The position numbers and the translations under genes are program-made. The notes under the pieces were generated by a model. It made no database searches. It saw nothing but the letters and a program-made list of their open reading frames with translations, and was not told the origin of the DNA. 64,000 nucleotides of DNA from JTS-RE37 sp963756115. GTDB taxonomy: Bacteria; Bacteroidota; Bacteroidia; Flavobacteriales; Flavobacteriaceae. Positions 44,662 through 53,034 of the stretch are shown here, piece after piece. The stretch spans positions 1,612,001 through 1,676,000 of the forward strand of contig CAVWMN010000010.1 of the NCBI GenBank assembly GCA_963756115.1, read 5' to 3'. Within the stretch, counting starts at the first letter, position 1, and every line of letters begins with the position of its first letter.

Positions 44662-45378
44662 TTACAGGCGCCTAACCGCTACATTTCGGAACCAAACGCC
44701 CGCTCCATGGTCCTGCAAAGCCAGATATCCGGAATTGGTCTTCCCATAATCTGGGTAATCATTCCATTTCCCGCTGTTTCTTTTTTCTTTCCAATCTTCA
44801 GAATTTTTATCAAATTCCACGATCTTCTCACCGTTCAGCCAATGTTCAACCTTTCCATTATCGAATAGGATCCGTGTTGAATTCCATTCCCCCACAGGCT
44901 TCAGGACCTTTTTGTCGTTCGCTACGTACATGGCATAGTTGGCACCGGCCATCTGCCAGTCTTCCAGGGGTTCCTTAAATCCCTTGTCATCTAAAAGCTG
45001 GTATTCCGGGCCGGTCTGATATGGGGAGTGATAGATGGTATCTTCAACAACATGATAAAAAACACCGCTATTGCCCCCTTCACTGATCTTCCAGTCGAGT
45101 CTCAACTCAAAGTTATCATATTGCTCTTTGGAGATAATGTCCCCGCCAACGTCCCCGGCCTTACCATAACATTCAATCACCCCGTCCTTTATTGACCAGT
45201 TATCCGGTAATGAATCCATATTGTAACCCCTCCAATCCGATTCGTTCATCAGGGAGACCCATTCTGTTTCAGTCGTGTCCGTGGTAGCTGCGACTTCCGG
45301 TTCCGGTTGCGATTTCTTATCATCTTTGCAAGCCATAAAGGCTATACATAAACATACTACTGCAATCAGGTTTTTCAT
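44662..45378 (-). CDS. DUF1080 lipoprotein (3-keto-disaccharide hydrolase-like)
   Basis: A 238-residue lipoprotein (LIAVVCLCIAFMAC, lipobox Cys 17) with a single DUF1080 domain of concanavalin-like beta-jelly-roll fold. Diagnostic segments are DWRGYNMDSLPDNWSIKDGV, ISKEQYDNFELRLDWKISEG, GNSGVFYHV, GPEYQLLDDKG, GEWNSTRILFDNGKVEHWLN and SGYLALQDHGAGVWFRNVAV. Some DUF1080 proteins cleave 3-keto-glycosides; others may only bind glycans. It could act together with sugar-oxidising enzymes such as the GMC oxidoreductase at the left end of the window, but that is 45 kb away and unproven. It converges on the dadA-like gene with no gap. Confidence 0.92.
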   Translation of the reverse strand: MKNLIAVVCLCIAFMACKDDKKSQPEPEVAATTDTTETEWVSLMNESDWRGYNMDSLPDNWSIKDGVIECYGKAGDVGGDIISKEQYDNFELRLDWKISEGGNSGVFYHVVEDTIYHSPYQTGPEYQLLDDKGFKEPLEDWQMAGANYAMYVANDKKVLKPVGEWNSTRILFDNGKVEHWLNGEKIVEFDKNSEDWKEKRNSGKWNDYPDYGKTNSGYLALQDHGAGVWFRNVAVRRL

Positions 45379-45489
45379 TTTACGCGTACTTTTTTAATTT
45401 ATACTATAGAATATTTACATTATACTTACCAAAGTTCCCGTTTTTCCGCCTGCTCTCCCCAGGTTTTAAAAACGATTTTTTCCTTGCAA

Positions 45490-45642
45490 ACGTTAAATAT
45501 ATCCATTTTATGGAACATTTTTTGCATATTAAGAGAATATCCCAAGATGTAACCCCCCCGGTAGGCCTTGAATAAAATTTTAACGTTCTCCTTACCGGGT
45601 TTGAATATTATATATGTAACTTTGTTTAACTTTTACGTTAAA
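45490..45642. promoter_or_regulatory. Three ACGTTAAA repeats in the carotenoid cluster promoter region
   Basis: The 8-mer ACGTTAAA occurs at 45490-45497, inverted (TTTAACGT) at 45579-45586, and again at 45635-45642. The last is paired with TTTAAC at 45625-45630 around six bases, giving a 6-bp inverted repeat that lies just after the -7 element. These are good candidates for binding sites of the MerR/CarH-like regulator encoded next. Confidence 0.55.
45617..45624 (+). promoter_or_regulatory. -7 promoter element of the carotenoid operon
   Basis: TAACTTTG matches TAnnTTTG 21 bases before the regulator ATG at 45646. The upstream TTTG at 45600-45603 is closer than the usual -33 spacing. The ACGTTAAA/TTTAAC repeat overlaps the likely start of transcription. 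Confidence 0.55.
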
Positions 45643-45645
45643 ACA

Positions 45646-46560
45646 ATGAACAATGTCAAGAAATCCTTTAGTATCAGGGACCTGGAAAACCTTTCCGGGA
45701 TAAAAGCACATACCATCAGAATTTGGGAAAAACGGTACCAGTTATTATCGCCGGAGCGCACTGCGACAAATATCCGGACATACAGCCTCAGCAGTTTGCA
45801 GAAGCTGCTCAACATTACGCTGCTCTACAACAATGGGTATAAAATTTCCAAAATAGCAAAGATCCCGGAAAAGGACCTGCCAGGCCTTGTTCGTGATGTA
45901 GGGTTTAAAGACAATCCTGATAAACATGCCATCAATGCCCTAAAATTTGCCATGCTCAATTTTGATCAGGCCCTGTTTCTTAAAACCTATGATAAATTAA
46001 GAGAAGAACGGCCATTTTCAGCTATATTCTGGGAAATATTCATCCCATTCCTGGAGGATTTGGGGTTGCTGTGGCAAACCTCGACCATTAGCCCGGCACA
46101 TGAACATTTCATTACCCATCTCATCAAGCAGAAGGTCTACACCAACACCGAATCCTTACAAGCCCCTTCGGCTTCCAAAACCGATAAAGTCCATGTGCTT
46201 TTTCTGCCGGAGAATGAAATCCACGAGATCGGTTTGTTGTTTGTCAACTATGAATTTCTTGTAAAGGGTGCCCGGACGATTTACCTGGGACAGACCATGC
46301 CGGTGGAAAATTTGGTCGATTTGCAAAACTATTATGATAATATCTTATATATATCGTATTTTACGGTAGCACCGACCAAGGATAAACTAAAACGTTATAT
46401 ATCCGATTTCAACCGGAGTCAGCATAAATTGAAACAATCCCCCCTTTGGATACTGGGAAGGCAAACGCAATTCCTGGATCCTGAAAAATTGCCGGCTAAT
46501 ATCCGAACCTTCCAGTCTATCCGGGAGCTCATCTCGGCGATTGGTACCGAAAACCCATAA
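45646..46560 (+). CDS. MerR-family regulator with B12-binding domain (CarH/LitR-like)
   Basis: A 304-residue regulator; ATG 45646 fits the MerR start, while the open frame upstream is noncoding leader. The N-terminal MerR domain has FSIRDLENLSGIKAHTIRIW and EKRYQLLSPERTATNIRTYS. The C-terminal half is cobalamin-binding: the helical cap holds W143 and, ten residues on, E153-H154 (WQTSTISPAHEHF), matching the W-x9-EH signature of CarH; the Rossmann part has ENEIHEIG (E191-x-H193-x-x-G196), where His would be the lower axial ligand. In CarH the adenosylcobalamin form binds DNA and light breaks it. A light- or B12-tuned repressor of crtI-crtB-crtZ is the best guess. Confidence 0.85.
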   Translation: MNNVKKSFSIRDLENLSGIKAHTIRIWEKRYQLLSPERTATNIRTYSLSSLQKLLNITLLYNNGYKISKIAKIPEKDLPGLVRDVGFKDNPDKHAINALKFAMLNFDQALFLKTYDKLREERPFSAIFWEIFIPFLEDLGLLWQTSTISPAHEHFITHLIKQKVYTNTESLQAPSASKTDKVHVLFLPENEIHEIGLLFVNYEFLVKGARTIYLGQTMPVENLVDLQNYYDNILYISYFTVAPTKDKLKRYISDFNRSQHKLKQSPLWILGRQTQFLDPEKLPANIRTFQSIRELISAIGTENP

Positions 46561-46575
46561 ATCCTGTCTGCCCGT

Positions 46576-48063
46576 ATGCGTGAAAAAATTGTTGTCATAG
46601 GTTCCGGATTTTCATCCCTTGCTGCTGCTTGTTACCTGGCCAGGGCTGGGTGTGATGTGGTCATTTATGAAAAAAATGAGACGTTCGGAGGACGTGCCAG
46701 ACAACTCCTGAGAGAAGGGTTTACCTTTGATATGGGACCCAGCTGGTATTGGATGCCGGATATCTTTGAACGATTTTTCGGGGATTTCGGGAAACGGGTT
46801 GCCGATTATTACACCCTGGACAGATTAAACCCTGCCTATAAGGTGTTCTTTACTGATGACACCATTACCATTGCCGACAGACTGGAAAAGATTTGCACAG
46901 AATTTGAACGCATTGAAAAAGGCAGTTCCAAAACGCTTAAAAAGTTCATGGCGAAGGCAAAGAAAAATTATGATATCGCCATTGGCAGCATTGTGTATCG
47001 CCCCGGGTTATCGCCCTTTGAACTGATTACCCCGGACACCGTCACCCGACTCGACCAATTTTTTAAAACCATCAGCTCCGAAGTACGCAAACAATTCACT
47101 GACCCCCGGTTAATTGCCATCCTCGAATTCCCCGTATTGTTTCTTGGGGCCAAGCCTTCAAATACCCCGGCCTTCTATAATTTTATGAATTTTGCGGACT
47201 TTGGCCTGGGGACCTGGCATCCGAGAGGCGGAATGTACAAGATCATCGAGGCGATGACCAGCCTGGCAAAAGAGCTCGGTGTTGTCCTTACCAATAACTC
47301 CTCAGTGGAAAAGATACGGGTCGAAAACGGAATGGCCACCGGTATTGAGGTTAACGGCACATACGTTGCTGCAGATCTGGTCCTGAGCGGCGCGGATTAT
47401 CACCATACAGAGGGCTTACTGGATGAACCTTACCGGCAATATACCCAATCCTATTGGGCATCGAAAACCTTTGCCCCGTCCTGCCTTTTATACTATATAG
47501 CTTTCGATAAGAAACTGAAAAACGTTAACCACCACAACCTTTTCTTCGATACGGATTTTGGACAACATGCACGGGAGATATACGATCATCCCCAATGGCC
47601 CTCCAAACCTTTGTTCTATGCCAATTTTCCCTCCGTCACGGATCCGTCTATGGCGCCGGAGGGTTGTGAAGCGGGATTTTTCCTGATGCCCCTCGCCCCG
47701 GGGTTGGAAGATACCGCCAAATTACGGGACACCTATCTGGACATCATGCTAAAACGGTTCCAGGCCCATACCCAGCAGGACGTTGCCGGGAATATGATTT
47801 TTAAGGAATCGTTCTGCATCAATGATTTCAAGGAACACTATAATTCTTATAAAGGTAACGCATACGGAATGGCGAACACGCTATCGCAAACTGCATTTTT
47901 GCGGCCGGGGCTGCAAAGCAGGAAAGTAAAACACCTGTTCTTTACAGGCCAGCTAACCGTCCCGGGCCCAGGTGTCCCCCCTGCCCTGATTTCCGGGAAA
48001 CTGGTTTCCGGTCTGATGCTAAAATCTATCAATTATCATAAAAAGGATGAAATCTACGTTTGA
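46576..48063 (+). CDS. crtI: Phytoene desaturase (carotenoid synthesis)
   Basis: A 495-residue CrtI-type desaturase. The FAD fold KIVVIGSGFSSLAAACYLAR and YEKNETFGGRARQLLREGFT are followed by FDMGPSWYWMPDIFERFFGD. The C-terminal hallmark FFTGQLTVPGPGVPPALISG is nearly canonical. The enzyme adds double bonds to phytoene, leading to lycopene. It begins 16 bases after the regulator stop and overlaps crtB by 17 bases, so translation is coupled. The gene order MerR, crtI, crtB, crtZ is common in zeaxanthin-making flavobacteria. No sequence defect is visible. Confidence 0.95.
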   Translation: MREKIVVIGSGFSSLAAACYLARAGCDVVIYEKNETFGGRARQLLREGFTFDMGPSWYWMPDIFERFFGDFGKRVADYYTLDRLNPAYKVFFTDDTITIADRLEKICTEFERIEKGSSKTLKKFMAKAKKNYDIAIGSIVYRPGLSPFELITPDTVTRLDQFFKTISSEVRKQFTDPRLIAILEFPVLFLGAKPSNTPAFYNFMNFADFGLGTWHPRGGMYKIIEAMTSLAKELGVVLTNNSSVEKIRVENGMATGIEVNGTYVAADLVLSGADYHHTEGLLDEPYRQYTQSYWASKTFAPSCLLYYIAFDKKLKNVNHHNLFFDTDFGQHAREIYDHPQWPSKPLFYANFPSVTDPSMAPEGCEAGFFLMPLAPGLEDTAKLRDTYLDIMLKRFQAHTQQDVAGNMIFKESFCINDFKEHYNSYKGNAYGMANTLSQTAFLRPGLQSRKVKHLFFTGQLTVPGPGVPPALISGKLVSGLMLKSINYHKKDEIYV

Positions 48064-48886
48064 CACTATTTCTTTTAATTGCAGCAAACTGGTAACCGAG
48101 TCGTACAGCACCTCGTTTGCCCTTGCCACAAAAATGCTATCCTTGAAGATCAGACAGGATATCTATAGTATTTATGGTTTTGTGCGCTTTGCCGATGAAA
48201 TCGTGGATTCCTTCCATGCCTATGACAAAGAGACCCTTTTTGACAGGTTCGAGGCAGATCTGGAAGAAGCCCTGGTACAAAAAATTAGCCTGAACCCAAT
48301 ATTGAATGCCTTCCAGCATACCTATCACAAATACCAGATACCCCACCACCTGGTATCCTCTTTTATGAAAAGTATGCGGATGGACCTCAGTAAATCGACG
48401 TATACGACCCTTGAGGATTTTAATGAATATATCTACGGCTCGGCGGATGTGGTAGGCCTGATGTGCCTTCGCGTATTTGTAAATGGCAATGATACCCAAT
48501 ATGAAGCATTAAAAGAATCTGCGATGGCCCTGGGTTCCGCTTTTCAAAAAGTCAATTTTCTGAGGGACCTCAAAGCGGATCATGAAATCCTGAACCGTTC
48601 CTATTTTCCACATGCAAACCTTATGGCACTCGACGAAGTTTCCAAGGCGCGGATCGTGGAAGAGATCAAAGCAAACTTCTCAACAGGGTACAAAGGAATT
48701 TTGAAATTACCAAGGGAAGCCAAATTTGGCGTATACACGGCTTACCGGTATTATTACAAATTGTTGAGGAAACTGCAGAAAACGCCTTCCCTGGAAATAA
48801 AAAATACCCGTATCCGTGTTCCTAACTATCAGAAATTCGGACTTTTGGCGAAATCCTATGTAACTTATAAACTCAATTTAGTATAA
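48047..48886 (+). CDS. crtB: Phytoene synthase
   Basis: A 279-residue squalene/phytoene synthase. The two aspartate-rich metal sites are visible: YGFVRFADEIVDSFHAYDKE and LGSAFQKVNFLRDLKADHEI, the second followed by the typical NRSYFP. The central YIYGSADVVGLMCLRVF matches the family's YxxGSAxxVG block. It joins two geranylgeranyl diphosphates into phytoene. It sits between crtI and the hydroxylase with one base to the latter. The length is slightly short of many CrtB proteins but complete. Confidence 0.95.
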   Translation: MKSTFDTISFNCSKLVTESYSTSFALATKMLSLKIRQDIYSIYGFVRFADEIVDSFHAYDKETLFDRFEADLEEALVQKISLNPILNAFQHTYHKYQIPHHLVSSFMKSMRMDLSKSTYTTLEDFNEYIYGSADVVGLMCLRVFVNGNDTQYEALKESAMALGSAFQKVNFLRDLKADHEILNRSYFPHANLMALDEVSKARIVEEIKANFSTGYKGILKLPREAKFGVYTAYRYYYKLLRKLQKTPSLEIKNTRIRVPNYQKFGLLAKSYVTYKLNLV

Positions 48887-48887
48887 A

Positions 48888-49337
48888 ATGCAGGCTTTAA
48901 TCTGGTTATTAATATTCATTGGAACCTTTAGTATTATGGAGTTCATGGCGTGGTTTACCCATAAGTATGTTATGCACGGCTTCCTGTGGAAGCTGCACAG
49001 GGACCACCATAAAAAAGACCACGATTCCTGGTTTGAACGGAATGATGCCTTCTTTATTTTTTATGCCATTGTAAGCATGACCTTCTTCTACCTGGCTGCG
49101 AATACCGATTTTTGGTATGGATGGCCTTTGGGATTGGGCATCCTGGCATACGGCATCGCTTACTTCATGGTCCATGATATTTTTATCCACCAGCGTTTCA
49201 AGCTCTTCAGGAATGCCAATAACTGGTATGCCCGTGGTGTTCGCAGGGCTCATAAGATCCATCATAAGCACCTGGGCAAGGAAGAAGGGGAATGTTTCGG
49301 GATGCTGGTTGTACCCTTTAAATATTTCAGGAAATAA
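48888..49337 (+). CDS. crtZ: Beta-carotene hydroxylase (fatty-acid hydroxylase superfamily)
   Basis: A 149-residue membrane protein with the diiron histidine motifs of CrtZ: HKYVMHG, HRDHHKKDH, HDIFIHQRF and HKIHHKHLGKEEGECFGM. Hydrophobic segments (LIWLLIFIGTFSIMEFMAWF, FFIFYAIVSMTFFYLAA) span the membrane. It adds hydroxyls to the ionone rings of beta-carotene to make zeaxanthin. It begins one base after crtB and ends the carotenoid operon; a lycopene cyclase gene, needed before this step, is not in the window. Confidence 0.94.
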   Translation: MQALIWLLIFIGTFSIMEFMAWFTHKYVMHGFLWKLHRDHHKKDHDSWFERNDAFFIFYAIVSMTFFYLAANTDFWYGWPLGLGILAYGIAYFMVHDIFIHQRFKLFRNANNWYARGVRRAHKIHHKHLGKEEGECFGMLVVPFKYFRK

Positions 49338-49354
49338 CGCAGCCTGCCGCTTCC

Positions 49355-49915
49355 TTATCGCACTAATAGGGTGTCCAGAAAGGCCCGTGTTTCGTCGCTG
49401 TTCCAGTCCCTGCTCCCCACCTCGGCCATTACAATCTTTCCCTCTTCATCTATAATATAGGTAGTGGGCAATGCAGCATTGAACAATATTTTAGGGGTAA
49501 GGCCAGATTCAAAATAGACCGGCAATTCATAATTTTTTCGGGCCAGGAATTTTGTTACCTTATCCTTTTGGTCCCTTGCAATAAATAAAAATGCGACCTT
49601 GTCACCATAATCCTGGTACAATTTCTGGAACCCGGGCATTTCTGCTATACAGGGAGGGCACCATGTCGCCCAGAAATTGATGATGACCACTTTTCCCTTA
49701 AGTTGGTTGAGCGAAAAGTCCTGCCCTTCCAGATCCTCCACCTCCCAGTCATAGTCCGCCAGGACCTGCTGCTCCCTTTTTTCCACAGGGGTAGGGTTAT
49801 AAGAAAGCATCCTGTTGAGGTATACCTTGGCCTTAAATCCCACTGGAGTGAACAACAAAAGCCCTGCAACTGCAAGTAATCCAAGTGTCAGTAAAATTCC
49901 TTTCCTATGTTTCAT
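49355..49915 (-). CDS. TlpA-type membrane-anchored thioredoxin
   Basis: A 186-residue protein with one N-terminal membrane helix (ILLTLGLLAVAGLLLFT) and a periplasmic thioredoxin domain. The active site WATWCPPCIAEMPGFQKLY has both cysteines. The flanking DWEVEDLEGQDFSLNQLKGK and ALPTTYIIDEEGKIV (cis-Pro) are usual for TlpA/ResA reductases. It probably keeps exported protein thiols reduced, for example for cytochrome maturation. It overlaps by one base the stop of a paralogous gene upstream that has lost one cysteine. Confidence 0.92.
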   Translation of the reverse strand: MKHRKGILLTLGLLAVAGLLLFTPVGFKAKVYLNRMLSYNPTPVEKREQQVLADYDWEVEDLEGQDFSLNQLKGKVVIINFWATWCPPCIAEMPGFQKLYQDYGDKVAFLFIARDQKDKVTKFLARKNYELPVYFESGLTPKILFNAALPTTYIIDEEGKIVMAEVGSRDWNSDETRAFLDTLLVR

Positions 49916-50475
49916 TATTCCGCCAATAAACTGTCCAAAACACTATACACCTTGGGATTGTCCCAATCCGCAATTCCCTGTTTGTCAACAACGATATACC
50001 CATTTTTATCAATTATATACGACCTGGGAGGTTCATTGGTTTCAACCGGACTCGGTTCCCCAATGATCAGGTAGGTCACCGGAAACGTAAAATCATTTTT
50101 TTTCATGAATTCCCTGACCGGGATCCTTTCTTCATCCGTAATGATATAAAAATCCACCTTGTCATGGTATTTAGTATATAATTTCTGAACGGTCTTCAAT
50201 TCCGCTGCACAGGGCAGACGCCATGATGCCCATAAATTGACAAAAATTACATTTCCTTCAGACCGGTCAAAATTAAAGTAATCCCAATTGGCATCCTTTA
50301 GCTTCCAGTTGTAATCGGTAATTTTTTCCCTCCCATTGGCTTCAACTACGTCCGGACTAAAGGAAAACAGTGTGTTCAACAGAACTTTTCCATGATAGCC
50401 GAGTGGGGTAACAAAAAAAGAAAGGATAAAGGCGATCAGCAGAATATTGAGCACTGTCTTTTTACGAACCGACAT
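49915..50475 (-). CDS. TlpA-like protein with a degenerate active site
   Basis: The product is 186 residues from ATG 50475; a TTG at 50493 would overlap the likely promoter. One membrane helix (VLNILLIAFILSFFVTPLG) is followed by a thioredoxin-like domain arranged as in the neighbour, including WKLKDANWDYFNFDR and PRSYIIDKNGYIVVD. The redox motif reads ASWRLPCAAELKTV: the first cysteine of CxxC is replaced by Arg, so dithiol oxidoreduction in the usual way is unlikely. It may be a chaperone or scaffold for the intact TlpA encoded by the overlapping downstream gene (TAATG). Tandem duplication followed by divergence is the likely origin. Confidence 0.87.
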   Translation of the reverse strand: MSVRKKTVLNILLIAFILSFFVTPLGYHGKVLLNTLFSFSPDVVEANGREKITDYNWKLKDANWDYFNFDRSEGNVIFVNLWASWRLPCAAELKTVQKLYTKYHDKVDFYIITDEERIPVREFMKKNDFTFPVTYLIIGEPSPVETNEPPRSYIIDKNGYIVVDKQGIADWDNPKVYSVLDSLLAE

Positions 50476-50490
50476 GTAGCGTGATTTCTT

Positions 50491-50498
50491 CAAAACTA
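50491..50498 (-). promoter_or_regulatory. -7 promoter element of the TlpA pair
   Basis: The minus strand reads TAGTTTTG (TAnnTTTG) 15 bases upstream of ATG 50475. It overlaps the T-run of the aconitase terminator. Confidence 0.45.
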
Positions 50499-50524
50499 AA
50501 AAACTCCCTAGGATATTCGGGAGT
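50498..50524 (-). terminator. Rho-independent terminator of the aconitase gene
   Basis: On the minus strand ACTCCC and GGGAGT (plus 50519-50524 and 50503-50508) form a 6-bp stem with a ten-base loop, followed by a six-T run. It lies 25 bases after the aconitase stop. Confidence 0.8.
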
Positions 50525-50549
50525 CTTACAGTATTATTAATGATACATA

Positions 50550-52823
50550 TTAACCGTTATTTTCAGCCTTTATCACATTAAGGGCCGATCCCTTCCTGAA
50601 CCACGCAATTTGGGGTTCATTATAGGTATGGTTGGCTTTTATGGTATCGGTACTTCCATCTGCATGCACAACCTCGATAGTAAGGGGTTTATCGGGTGCA
50701 AACGCACCGATATCCACAAAGTTGAACGTATCGTCCTCCTGGATGAGGTCATAATCCGCTTCATTTGCAAAGGTAAGTGCCAGCATCCCCTGCTTCTTGA
50801 GATTGGTCTCGTGGATACGTGCAAATGATTTTACCAAAACAGCAGCAACGCCTAAATGCCTTGGCTGCATAGCCGCATGTTCCCGGGAAGAGCCTTCCCC
50901 ATAATTGTGGTCTCCCACTACTATGGTTTTGATCCCTTTTGCTTTGTATGCCCTTTGTGTATCGGGAACCCCGCCGTATTCCCCGGTCAGTTGGTTCTTT
51001 ACAAAATTGGTTTTTTTGTTAAATGCATTCACGGCACCAATAAGCGTATTGTTTGCAATATTGTCCAGATGTCCCCTAAAACGCAGCCATGGCCCGGCCA
51101 TTGATATATGGTCGGTGGTGCATTTTCCAAATGCCTTGATCAGTAATTTCATTCCCTGAAGGCTCTCAGCCGTGAGCGGTTCAAAGGGATCCAGCAACTG
51201 TAACCTTTCTGAATCCTCTGCTACCTTGACAACTACGCTGCTTCCGTCTTCCTTTGGCGGGATAAAGCCGGCATCTTCGACTGCAAATCCCAGGGGTGGC
51301 AATTCATAGCCCCTTGGTTCTTCCAGCATCACCTCCACGCCTTCTTCATTGATAAGTTTATCCGTAATAGGATTAAAATCAAGCCTGCCGGCAATCGCGA
51401 TCGCCGTTACCAGTTCCGGGGATCCTACAAATGCAAGCGTATTGGGATTTCCATCTGCCCGTTTGGCAAAATTCCGGTTGAATGAATGAACGATGGTATT
51501 CCTGGGTCCATTGGCGGCTTTGTCGCCATAACGGTCCCACATCCCGATACATGGGCCACAGGCGTTTGCAAAAACCGTAGCCCCGATATTGTTGAAAGTA
51601 TCTATAAACCCGTCCCTTTCGATCGTATAGCGTACCTGTTCGGAACCTGGGGTAATTGTAAATTTCGATTTGGTTTTCAGGTTCTTTTCCGATACCTGCT
51701 TCGCCAGGGATGCCGCCCGGGAAATATCTTCATAAGATGAATTGGTGCAGGATCCAATCAGGCCTACCTCCACATGCAAGGGCCAGTCATTTGCTTTTGC
51801 CGCTTCGCTCATTTTGGAAATTGGGGTTGCGAGGTCCGGTGTAAATGGCCCGTTGAGGTGTGGTTCCAGTTCAGAAAGGTTGATCTCTATCAACTCATCA
51901 AAATAAGGTTCCGGATTTGCATACACCTCTTTATCTGCCGTAAGGTGTGCTTTTACACTATTGGCAGCATCTGCCACATCAGCCCTGTCAGTTGCCCGGA
52001 GGTAACGGTCCATGGATTCATCATATCCAAAAGTGGATGTGGTAGCTCCAATTTCAGCACCCATGTTGCAGATGGTTCCTTTCCCGGTACAGGACATGGA
52101 GGTAGCACCTTCTCCGAAATATTCCACGATAGCACCTGTGCCCCCTTTAGCAGTAAGGATTCCGGCCACCTTTAAAATAACATCCTTGGGAGCTGTCCAC
52201 CCTGATAATTTTCCTGTTAGTTTTACGCCTATCAATTTCGGAAATTTGAGTTCCCAGGCCATTCCTGCCATTACATCAACGGCATCAGCCCCGCCAACAC
52301 CAATTGCAACCATGCCCAAACCCCCTGCGTTCACGGTATGGGAATCCGTCCCAATCATCATCCCTCCCGGGAATGCATAATTTTCAAGCACCACCTGGTG
52401 GATGATCCCCGCGCCGGGTTTCCAGAATCCAATGCCATATTTGTTGGATACGGATTCTAAAAAATCAAAAACTTCATTGCTTGTCTGGTTAGCACGCTGA
52501 AGATCCGCTTCAGCCCCTACCTTGGCCTGGATCAAATGGTCGCAATGGACTGTCGTTGGTACAGCCACCTTGGGTTTGCCGGCATGCATAAACTGCAATA
52601 AGGCCATTTGTGCCGTGGCATCCTGGCAGGCCACCCTGTCAGGTGCGAAATCAACATAATCCTTGCCCCTTTTAAGTTCCCTGGTGGGATTTCCATCCCA
52701 AAGGTGGGAATAGAGTATTTTTTCGGAAAGGGTTAAAGGCCTGCCCACAATTTCACGTGCCTTGTCTACACGTTCTGCAATGTTGGCGTATACGCCCTTG
52801 ATCATGTCTATATCAAATGCCAT
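50550..52823 (-). CDS. acn: Aconitate hydratase (mitochondrial-type)
   Basis: A 757-residue aconitase, the length and layout of the mitochondrial-type enzyme common in Bacteroidota. The iron-sulfur ligands lie in VGLIGSCTNSSYEDISRAA and FANACGPCIGMWDRYG. HQVVLENYAFPGGMMIGTDS and the swivel-domain NYGEGSSREHAAMQPRHLG are also canonical. It interconverts citrate and isocitrate in the TCA cycle. It is monocistronic, with a promoter-like TAATTTTG 29 bases upstream and a good terminator downstream. Confidence 0.96.
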   Translation of the reverse strand: MAFDIDMIKGVYANIAERVDKAREIVGRPLTLSEKILYSHLWDGNPTRELKRGKDYVDFAPDRVACQDATAQMALLQFMHAGKPKVAVPTTVHCDHLIQAKVGAEADLQRANQTSNEVFDFLESVSNKYGIGFWKPGAGIIHQVVLENYAFPGGMMIGTDSHTVNAGGLGMVAIGVGGADAVDVMAGMAWELKFPKLIGVKLTGKLSGWTAPKDVILKVAGILTAKGGTGAIVEYFGEGATSMSCTGKGTICNMGAEIGATTSTFGYDESMDRYLRATDRADVADAANSVKAHLTADKEVYANPEPYFDELIEINLSELEPHLNGPFTPDLATPISKMSEAAKANDWPLHVEVGLIGSCTNSSYEDISRAASLAKQVSEKNLKTKSKFTITPGSEQVRYTIERDGFIDTFNNIGATVFANACGPCIGMWDRYGDKAANGPRNTIVHSFNRNFAKRADGNPNTLAFVGSPELVTAIAIAGRLDFNPITDKLINEEGVEVMLEEPRGYELPPLGFAVEDAGFIPPKEDGSSVVVKVAEDSERLQLLDPFEPLTAESLQGMKLLIKAFGKCTTDHISMAGPWLRFRGHLDNIANNTLIGAVNAFNKKTNFVKNQLTGEYGGVPDTQRAYKAKGIKTIVVGDHNYGEGSSREHAAMQPRHLGVAAVLVKSFARIHETNLKKQGMLALTFANEADYDLIQEDDTFNFVDIGAFAPDKPLTIEVVHADGSTDTIKANHTYNEPQIAWFRKGSALNVIKAENNG

Positions 52824-52851
52824 TGGTATGTTTTTAGGTTACAGTAGTTTC

Positions 52852-52859
52852 CAAAATTA
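52852..52859 (-). promoter_or_regulatory. -7 promoter element of aconitase
   Basis: The minus strand reads TAATTTTG, a TAnnTTTG match, 29 bases upstream of the aconitase ATG at 52823. No clear -33 element is seen. Confidence 0.45.
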
Positions 52860-53034
52860 CTAAAAATAGCAGGGTAAATAAAACTTTTGAACCGCATAAG
52901 AAGGATATTTGGGAAATAAGCAGAATACGGGCTGTATAATTGAATTTCAACCGATGGTTCCTTTAGCATAAAAGTTCTGAAAGGGACGCCATTAATAGCG
53001 CTGACAAACTGAACAATAGTAGTAACGGGTTTCG

